Source: an uncultured Granulosicoccaceae bacterium (GTDB lineage Bacteria > Pseudomonadota > Gammaproteobacteria > CALCKW01). From it: 11,477 nt of DNA. Below are positions 6,513 to 11,477 of this stretch, piece after piece. The stretch's first letter is position 1. Each line of letters begins with the position of its first letter. The notes beneath the pieces were generated by a model. The model did not search any database and had not been told where the DNA came from. It saw nothing but the letters and a program-made list of their open reading frames with translations. A program made the position numbers and the translations under genes. The stretch spans positions 1 through 11,477 of the forward strand of contig CALDHJ010000006.1 in the NCBI GenBank assembly GCA_937941555.1, given 5' to 3'.

Positions 6513-7664
6513 TCAATTGCGCGATCCCGTGTCTCGACCGCCCACCGCCGGGCGCTTGGTTGGCGTATCCAGCGTGGGCACTGGTTGTCCGGACTGAAAC
6601 GCACACAAAGCATTGTCGTCAATCCGCCCCATCACCGCATCCGCCACGATGCCGGCGTGCACCGGCACGAAAAACAGGGAATCGGGTGCTGCCAACAACC
6701 AGCAGCTCCGCTTGCCGTCCAGCGGTTGGTAGCACGGACTGCCATCGCGAAACCCAAGCGTGTCGGCGTGCCAGGTCTTCACGACCCGCAACCCGTCGAG
6801 GCCGCGGCAAAAAGCCGTTGCACGTGCCTGGATTCCTGCAACATCAACCTGCTCTCCCGGCCCCAGGCCACGGGTATCCAGATGAACCGAGCCATCCCCG
6901 GACTGGTTGAGTTGCGCCGTTGCAAATGGCAGGAACGGCATCAGGGCTTGCAGTTGAACGACACTGCCAGCGTGCACAACCAGCGCGGGCAGCAAGGCGC
7001 CATTTGGCGCCAGCTCACTGCCCGCGTGGCCACACGTCAACGCCACCCGACCGCACCCGACCGCGAGGTCCTGGGCCATGACCACCCACTCACCGCCTTG
7101 TTCACGCACCCACTGAACCCGGCAGTGTGGGCGGTAGTCCACACCGAGTCGGGCCAGACCGAAACCGAGAGCGCGCCGCAAGGCATGCGGGCTGATGCGC
7201 GCATCGTCCGCACAATAGCTCGCGCCTGCAATGCCGCTATCGAGCTGCGGTACCAGGCGGCGAAGCGCAGCAGCACCGAGCATTTCCGTGTCGATTGCTG
7301 CGCGATCGGCAACCCTGTTGGCCACCTGCAACGCCGCCGCACGCGCGTCCAGCGCCGCCGAATCGCGGCACAAGTACAAGCCACCGTCGCGGCGGTATTG
7401 GCTGTGGCAACCGGCAATGTCCGAGAGCTCGCCGTCAAAGTCGCTCCAGCTCTCAACGGCGAGCCGTGCAAGGTGGGCCGTGCCAGCGCCGGGCAGAATG
7501 GCCTGTTGCGCCAAGAGGGGCGCCACCGACGGCGCCAACTGGCCTAGGGGGTCCCGCGCATCGAGCAGTACGACGCGCGCACCGCGGCGCGCCAGCCCAT
7601 AGGCGAGTGCGATGCCGGTCAGCCCCGCACCGACAACCGTTACGTCGGCGGCGAGCGCGGTCAT
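6513..7664 (-). CDS. FAD-dependent oxidoreductase, DAO fold (glycine-oxidase/ThiO-like)
   Basis: This 383-residue protein probably oxidises an amine or amino acid using FAD. The dinucleotide-binding motif VVGAGLTG is at residues 10-17 and the adenosine-ribose-binding acidic residue is Asp35 in VVLLDA. The block SVAPLLAQQ...LARLAVESW, the segment [14 protein letters not shown] (153-165) and the late [20 protein letters not shown] (296-314) follow the layout of DAO-family enzymes. The usual C-terminal GHG.G motif is not recognisable; [15 protein letters not shown] stands in its place. Hence the substrate is uncertain, and thiazole synthesis or a tRNA-modification partner cannot be claimed. The frame is open to 7832, overlapping aroQ on the other strand, but ATG 7664 is chosen because the FAD motif begins just after it. 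A clear ribosome site is not visible. It is divergent from aroQ and followed at 5 bp by the CPXCG gene. Confidence 0.85.
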   Translation of the reverse strand: MTALAADVTVVGAGLTGIALAYGLARRGARVVLLDARDPLGQLAPSVAPLLAQQAILPGAGTAHLARLAVESWSDFDGELSDIAGCHSQYRRDGGLYLCRDSAALDARAAALQVANRVADRAAIDTEMLGAAALRRLVPQLDSGIAGASYCADDARISPHALRRALGFGLARLGVDYRPHCRVQWVREQGGEWVVMAQDLAVGCGRVALTCGHAGSELAPNGALLPALVVHAGSVVQLQALMPFLPFATAQLNQSGDGSVHLDTRGLGPGEQVDVAGIQARATAFCRGLDGLRVVKTWHADTLGFRDGSPCYQPLDGKRSCWLLAAPDSLFFVPVHAGIVADAVMGRIDDNALCAFQSGQPVPTLDTPTKRPAVGGRDTGSRN

Positions 7665-7712
7665 GGACAGATGGCAGACAGTGACAACATACCGGCATTG
7701 TAGCGCGTGGCG

Positions 7713-7728
7713 GCCGCCATCCGGCGGC
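7713..7728. repeat. Perfect 6-bp inverted repeat between the FAD oxidoreductase and aroQ
   Basis: GCCGCC (7713-7718) and GGCGGC (7723-7728) are perfect complements around ATCC. The dyad occupies the place where a -35 box would be expected for the TATAAT element at 7747, and lies 49 bp upstream of the oxidoreductase start. It could be a regulator site or simply a GC-rich chance dyad. Confidence 0.35.
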
Positions 7729-7746
7729 GCAGGCGTTGCATGCCGG

Positions 7747-7752
7747 TATAAT
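7747..7752 (+). promoter_or_regulatory. aroQ promoter -10 box TATAAT
   Basis: A perfect sigma-70 -10 hexamer lies 36 bp upstream of the aroQ start codon. No -35-like hexamer exists at 16-18 bp spacing, where the sequence is GC-rich, so the promoter may be weak or activator-dependent. The short leader includes TGCAG...CTGCA (7752-7756, 7765-7769) and the overlapping GGGTG...CACCC, which could form a small stem. The ribosome site CGGAGAA at 7777-7783 follows. Confidence 0.6.
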
Positions 7753-7788
7753 GCAGGGTGAATTCTGCACCCAACCCGGAGAACTGGC

Positions 7789-8247
7789 GTGAGCCGAACG
7801 GTCCACATCCTCAATGGCCCCAACATCAACATGACCGGACGCCGTGACGCGTCACTCTACGGTGCGATGGGCTACGACGAACTCTGTCAGGCGCTGGTGC
7901 TGGAGGGCAAATCGCTGGAGCTGGATGTGATCATTCGGCAAAGCAACAGCGAGGGCGAACTGATTGGCTGGGTCCAACAACTCAGCGACCACAGCGAACC
8001 GCTGATACTCAATGCGGGCGGCTACACCCACACGTCGATAGCCCTGATGGATGCCCTCGCGTTGTGCAAAGCGCCCGTCGTCGAGGTACACATGTCCAAT
8101 GTGCATGCTCGCGAGGAGTTCAGGCGACACAGCTTCGTGTCCCAGGTCGCTCGCGGCGTGATTGCCGGTTTCGGTGGTGAGAGCTACTCACTCGCCCTCG
8201 CCTGGGTAGCGCGGCAACCGAGTGAACCTGTGTTGCACCACGCGTAG
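7789..8247 (+). CDS. aroQ: Type II 3-dehydroquinate dehydratase
   Basis: The enzyme removes water from 3-dehydroquinate to give 3-dehydroshikimate, the third step of the shikimate pathway, as a cytoplasmic dodecamer. The 152-residue product has the family's usual length and every expected block: LNGPNINM near the N-terminus, the lid loop GRRDASLYG, QSNSEGELI, LILNAGGYTHTS, VEVHMSNVHAREEFR and GVIAGFG. By the well-studied M. tuberculosis numbering the catalytic residues fall at identical positions: Arg19, Tyr24, Asn75, His81, His101 and Arg112. The start is GTG at 7789, with GGAGA 6 nt upstream. In many gammaproteobacteria aroQ precedes accB and accC; here it is followed by a convergent DUF547 gene instead, so it is transcribed alone. 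It is divergent from the FAD oxidoreductase. Confidence 0.97.
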   Translation: MSRTVHILNGPNINMTGRRDASLYGAMGYDELCQALVLEGKSLELDVIIRQSNSEGELIGWVQQLSDHSEPLILNAGGYTHTSIALMDALALCKAPVVEVHMSNVHAREEFRRHSFVSQVARGVIAGFGGESYSLALAWVARQPSEPVLHHA

Positions 8248-8275
8248 TCGGTGTGCGCTCGGGGGCTGCGACTAC
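8244..8275 (+). terminator. Possible stem-loop at the end of aroQ
   Basis: GTAGTCG (8244-8250, containing the stop codon) pairs perfectly with CGACTAC (8269-8275) over an 18-nt loop. A second imperfect stem, CAAGCTCG (8287-8294) with CGAACTTG (8303-8310), follows in the same 75-bp convergent gap. Neither has a U-run, so a true intrinsic terminator is doubtful. Confidence 0.25.
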
Positions 8276-8322
8276 ACGCTATCCTACAAGCTCGTTCGCT
8301 TTCGAACTTGACGACACCCCAC

Positions 8323-9096
8323 TCACCGACTGACGTCGTTGAGTGCCCAATCGTACGGGAGAAAATCGAGGTCGTACTCGGCGTCGCGAATCAACCGCTG
8401 CCCGGTGGCGTCGTCGGCCAGCACCATCGCATGCTTGGCAAAGAACGCATCGAGGTCTTCCCAGTCATCGCCGTACCAGTCAAAAATTTTCGACACTTCA
8501 AGGTCGTCACCGCTAAGGCGGTTGCGCGAGCGATCTGACAGAAAGCGCACCATGCTGTCCTCGAGCTGATTGTCGAGACGTTCAGGCACAAAGGCATCGG
8601 CGCGCAATGCCGGACACCCGATCGACGCACAGACAACGGCTGCATGAATACGCGGTTCGTCGAATACGCCTTCTTCGCGGATCATCTCGTGCTCGATCTC
8701 ATCCAGTGTGCGCGGCTGACCCAGCAGTTTTCCGACTTCGAGTTTCCACGGGCTCTTGAACAAGCTCCCGATGTCCTTGATGGAATCGATTTCAGGGTAT
8801 TCGGTCAGCACCAACTCGATGGTGTAAGCGTTGTAGGCGTTTATCAGAAAGGCAAGCTGTTCGTCTTTGCTCCACTTGCGGTAGGCGCGCGGCGTGACCG
8901 CGACCAACTCGTCGAGGTAGGCTGTGAGTGCCTCGTGGTCTTGCGCCATGCCTGCGTAATCGACCTCGGACGCCACCCCGTCGATCCATTTGACATGGGT
9001 TTCGAGCAGCGAATTCCAGGCTGAATGGGAATGGTCAAAGGCCTGTGCAACAGGGCTCAGAAGCGCGATGGAAATCAGCAGAATCAGTCGGCGCAT
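8323..9096 (-). CDS. DUF547 domain-containing exported protein
   Basis: This 257-residue protein belongs to the DUF547 family, whose biochemical role is not established. Residues 1-19 are a Sec signal peptide (MRR, then a hydrophobic run, cleavage after AQA), so it should be periplasmic. Family blocks are clear: VDYAGMAQD..AL..YL..L near residues 45-64, DEQLAFLINAYNAYTIELVL (78-97), IHAAVVCASIGCPALR (150-165), KIFDWYGDDW (203-212) and the C-terminal DLDFLPYDWALND (242-254). Cys156 and Cys161 in the central block are typical of the family. The start is ATG at 9096, which begins the signal peptide; only a weak GAGA lies upstream. The gene sits downstream of the pnp terminator and so should have its own promoter in 9097-9218. 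I could not identify that promoter. Confidence 0.92.
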   Translation of the reverse strand: MRRLILLISIALLSPVAQAFDHSHSAWNSLLETHVKWIDGVASEVDYAGMAQDHEALTAYLDELVAVTPRAYRKWSKDEQLAFLINAYNAYTIELVLTEYPEIDSIKDIGSLFKSPWKLEVGKLLGQPRTLDEIEHEMIREEGVFDEPRIHAAVVCASIGCPALRADAFVPERLDNQLEDSMVRFLSDRSRNRLSGDDLEVSKIFDWYGDDWEDLDAFFAKHAMVLADDATGQRLIRDAEYDLDFLPYDWALNDVSR

Positions 9097-9218
9097 CGTG
9101 ACGGTCTCGAATCGATCAGGTGGTTACTGGGACAGAGCACAGCAGGATAAGTGCCCTGTCTCGGGGCGTATCCGAAATTGTGCGTACAAGGCTGTTATCG
9201 ACACACACCGCGCAAACC

Positions 9219-9250
9219 AAAAAAAAAGGGAGCCCAGAGGCTCCCTTTTT
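9219..9250 (-). terminator. Rho-independent terminator of pnp
   Basis: GGGAGCC (9228-9234) and GGCTCCC (9239-9245) form a perfect 7-bp stem with a 4-nt loop. In the pnp direction the hairpin is followed by nine T residues (complement of A9 at 9219-9227) and preceded by five A residues that can extend the stem. It begins 20 bp after the pnp stop and also reads as a weaker terminator on the plus strand, because of T5 at 9246-9250. Confidence 0.93.
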
Positions 9251-9270
9251 CGAACACATTTGACGCCGGA

Positions 9271-11364
9271 TCAGGCGTCAGCAGTATCCGCTGCAAGCGC
9301 CTTCATGCTCAGGCGAATGCGGCCTTGCTTGTCAACTTCGAGCACCTTGACCTTGACGGTCTGGCCTTCGGACAGTTCGTCCGCGACGTTCTGCACGCGC
9401 TCTTCGGAGATCTGTGAGATGTGCACCAGGCCGTCTTTGCCCGGGAGGATGTTGACGAAAGCGCCAAAGTCCATGATCCGGACGACTTTGCCCTCGTAGA
9501 CACTCCCCACTTCCACATCAGCGGTGATCGATTCGATGCGCGACTTGGCATCTTCACCTGCCGTGCGGTCGACCGAGGCAATGCGAATCCAGCCATCGTC
9601 CTCGATATCGATCGAGGCACCGGTCTCTTCGGTAATGGCGCGGATAACCGCACCACCCTTGCCAATGACCGCTGCGATCTTCTCGGGGTCGATCTTGATC
9701 GAGAGGTAACGCGGCGCGAAATCGGAGAGCTCGGCGCGCGGAGCGTCGATGCAGGCATTCATCGCTTCGAGGATGTGCAAGCGACCGGCTTTGGCCTGCT
9801 CGAGAGCGGTTTGCATGATCTCGCGCGTGATGCCCTGGATCTTTATGTCCATCTGCAGCGCGGTGATGCCGGTCGCTGAACCCGCGACCTTGAAATCCAT
9901 GTCGCCGAGATGGTCTTCGTCGCCGAGGATGTCGGAGAGCACAGCGTAGTTGTCACCCTCTTTCACCAGACCCATTGCGATGCCGGCAACCGGTGCCGTG
10001 ATCGGGACACCGGCGTCCATGAGCGCAAGCGATGAGCCGCAGACCGAGGCCATTGAGCTCGAACCGTTCGACTCGGTGATCTCGGACACGAGGCGAATGG
10101 TGTACGGGAAGTCTTCCACTTTGGGCATGACCGCCATGACGCCGCGCTTGGCGAGCTTGCCGTGGCCGATCTCGCGACGCTTGGGCGAACCCATGAAGCC
10201 CGCTTCGCCGACGCAGTACGGCGGGAAGTTGTAGTGCAGCAGGAAGTTCTCTTTGTACTCGCCAGTCAGCGCATCGATGATTTGCGCGTCGCGGGCGGTA
10301 CCGAGTGTCGCGGTGACGATGGCCTGGGTCTCGCCACGCGTGAACAACGCCGAACCGTGTGTGCGGTTCAGTAGGCCGGTCTGCATGGCAAGCGCACGCA
10401 CGGTGTCGTGGGCACGGCCATCGATGCGCGGCTCGCCGGCGCTGACACGCGAGCGAACCGTGCTTTTCTCGATCGCCGAAAACGCGCCGCGGACGTCGTC
10501 TTCGCTGTACCCGTCATCGCTGACAACGGCCTCGATGGCCGCGTTGCGCAATGCAGAAAGCTTGTCCTGGCGTTCTGACTTGTCGACTGTGCGATAGGCT
10601 TCGCCCACGCCCTCTGCCACGACGGCCTTGACTGCGTCTTCGAGGCCCTGGTCCTTCTCGGGAGCACTCCACTCCCAGCGGGGCTGACCGGCTTCTGCGA
10701 CCAGCTCTTTGATCGCGTTGACCGCAACCTGCATCTGCTCGTGGCCGTACATCACCGCGCCGAGCATGACCTCCTCAGAGAGCAGGTTCGCTTCGGACTC
10801 CACCATCAACACCGCGTCGGTGGTACCGGCGACTGTCAGCAGCAAGTCGGATGTGGCGAGTGCGGACTTGGTCGGGTTCAGGATGTAGTTGCCATCCTGA
10901 TATCCAACACGGGCCGCGCCGATCGGGCCATCAAACGGGATGCCCGAGAGCGAAACCGCAGCCGAGGCGGCGAGCATCGCCAGCACTTCGGTACCGAGTT
11001 CAGGGTCGACCGACATCACGGTGATGATGACCTGGACTTCGTTTTTGAAGCCCTTGGGGAACAACGGTCGCAACGGGCGGTCGATCAGGCGGCTCGTGAG
11101 AACCTCCTCTTCGTTCGGCCGCGCTTCACGCTTGAAAAAACCGCCCGGGATCTTGCCCGCTGCGTAAGTTTTTTCCTGGTAGTTGATGGTGAGCGGGAAG
11201 AAATCCTGCCCGGGCTTTGCCTGGCGGCGCCCCACCACGGTGGCCAGCATCTGGGTATCTCCCATGCTGGCGAGCACGGCTGCGGAGGCCTGCCGGGCTA
11301 TTTCACCGGTTTCCAGGGTGACGGTCTGGTCACCGAAACTGAAGCTTTTGGTCGCTTTTGACAC
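9271..11364 (-). CDS. pnp: Polynucleotide phosphorylase (PNPase)
   Basis: PNPase degrades RNA 3' to 5' by phosphorolysis and is part of the RNA degradosome. The 697-residue product is complete: a first RNase PH domain ([12 protein letters not shown]..., [24 protein letters not shown], with the RNA-contacting FFKR loop at residues 76-79), a helical linker, a second RNase PH domain, a KH domain with its GKGG loop at 568-571, and an S1 domain at about 617-689. The active-site segment [12 protein letters not shown] (481-492) carries the metal- and phosphate-site residues Asp484, Asp490 and Lys492, equivalent to E. coli Asp486, Asp492 and Lys494. It is slightly shorter than the 711-residue E. coli enzyme, mainly in the C-terminal tail. 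The start is GTG at 11364, with AGGA 6 nt upstream. It follows rpsO by only 20 bp and ends before a strong terminator. Confidence 0.99.
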   Translation of the reverse strand: MSKATKSFSFGDQTVTLETGEIARQASAAVLASMGDTQMLATVVGRRQAKPGQDFFPLTINYQEKTYAAGKIPGGFFKREARPNEEEVLTSRLIDRPLRPLFPKGFKNEVQVIITVMSVDPELGTEVLAMLAASAAVSLSGIPFDGPIGAARVGYQDGNYILNPTKSALATSDLLLTVAGTTDAVLMVESEANLLSEEVMLGAVMYGHEQMQVAVNAIKELVAEAGQPRWEWSAPEKDQGLEDAVKAVVAEGVGEAYRTVDKSERQDKLSALRNAAIEAVVSDDGYSEDDVRGAFSAIEKSTVRSRVSAGEPRIDGRAHDTVRALAMQTGLLNRTHGSALFTRGETQAIVTATLGTARDAQIIDALTGEYKENFLLHYNFPPYCVGEAGFMGSPKRREIGHGKLAKRGVMAVMPKVEDFPYTIRLVSEITESNGSSSMASVCGSSLALMDAGVPITAPVAGIAMGLVKEGDNYAVLSDILGDEDHLGDMDFKVAGSATGITALQMDIKIQGITREIMQTALEQAKAGRLHILEAMNACIDAPRAELSDFAPRYLSIKIDPEKIAAVIGKGGAVIRAITEETGASIDIEDDGWIRIASVDRTAGEDAKSRIESITADVEVGSVYEGKVVRIMDFGAFVNILPGKDGLVHISQISEERVQNVADELSEGQTVKVKVLEVDKQGRIRLSMKALAADTADA

Positions 11365-11384
11365 GGTTGTTCCTGTGGTGTTGA

Positions 11385-11477
11385 TTAACGGCGCAAGCCG
11401 AGCTTGGAGATGAGCGCCTGGTAGCGGCCCTGATCCTTACGCTTGAGGTAATCGAGCAGCTTGCGACGCTGGTTGAC
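11385..11477 (-). CDS. rpsO: 30S ribosomal protein S15 (C-terminal 30 residues)
   Basis: The frame running in from the right edge encodes the last 30 residues of S15, with the conserved segment [13 protein letters not shown] followed by [13 protein letters not shown] and a TAA stop at 11385. S15 is a primary binding protein of the 30S subunit platform, contacting the central domain of 16S rRNA. The gene's start lies outside the window. rpsO upstream of pnp is the standard order in proteobacteria, which supports both calls. Only 20 bp separate its stop from the pnp start codon. Confidence 0.97.
   Translation of the reverse strand, partial: VNQRRKLLDYLKRKDQGRYQALISKLGLRR

Noticed and set aside
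6508..6606. Longer CPXCG protein starting at 6606
   Set aside because: It would overlap the end of the oxidoreductase by about 94 bp and exceed the normal family length; ATG 6507 fits better.
6081..7547. Long plus-strand open frame (488 codons) across the EamA transporter start, CPXCG and oxidoreductase genes
   Set aside because: It runs antisense to three genes with clear motifs and crosses their boundaries. Its composition is Arg-rich low complexity typical of shadow frames in GC-rich DNA.
7665..7832. Upstream extension of the FAD oxidoreductase to 7832
   Set aside because: It would overlap the aroQ start on the opposite strand and add 56 residues before the FAD motif, which normally lies at the very N-terminus.
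10741..11361. Plus-strand open frame of 206 codons opposite the pnp start
   Set aside because: It is antisense to a highly conserved part of PNPase and has no recognisable domain.
1..11477. Mobile elements, CRISPR arrays, toxin-antitoxin or defence genes, tRNAs and riboswitches
   Set aside because: I looked on both strands and saw no transposase or integrase motifs, no regularly spaced DNA repeats, no tRNA-like cloverleaf and no recognisable riboswitch leader. The region looks like stable chromosome.

Overview
The window looks like an ordinary chromosomal segment of a GC-rich proteobacterium, most likely a gammaproteobacterium. The reasons are the rpsO-pnp pair with an E. coli-like PNPase, a type II dehydroquinase, a CPXCG zinc-ribbon protein, a DUF547 protein and a lipoprotein with a standard lipobox. 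Taxonomic placement below class is not possible from the sequence alone. I see no transposase, integrase, phage gene, tRNA, rRNA or CRISPR array. Non-ATG starts are common: about six of the eleven starts visible are GTG or TTG.

Layout. Positions 1-2540 (minus strand) hold part of an ABC importer operon of the oligopeptide/dipeptide/nickel type: a periplasmic binding protein, then two separate ATPases, the second running off the left edge. No permease gene is visible. Divergent from it is an Rrf2-family regulator (2773-3183), and the 232-bp shared spacer contains a 19-bp dyad that could be its operator. Convergent with the regulator is a lipoprotein (3290-4960, minus) built from an Ig-like domain and a clear eight-blade beta-propeller. 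A DMT/EamA transporter follows (5203-6159, minus).

Positions 6319-7664 (minus) hold a tight two-gene unit: a DAO-fold FAD oxidoreductase followed by a 62-residue CPXCG protein. Divergent from it is aroQ (7789-8247, plus), with a perfect TATAAT box. A DUF547 exported protein (8323-9096, minus) converges on aroQ. The right end is the rpsO-pnp operon (minus), with rpsO cut by the window edge, a 20-bp gap, complete pnp, and a strong intrinsic terminator at 9219-9250.

How the genes work together. The binding protein and ATPases should energise uptake of a small peptide, metal complex or similar solute, possibly under the adjacent Rrf2 regulator. PNPase and S15 belong to RNA decay and the ribosome. 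AroQ performs the third step of the shikimate pathway. The other genes are single-function loci without evident partnership. I did not find an unmistakable new system. The most notable signals are a perfect 11-bp inverted repeat inside the start of the first ATPase gene, that ATPase's altered signature motif, the regulatory dyads at 2713-2741, the self-closing eight-blade propeller lipoprotein, and the very short rpsO-pnp spacer.
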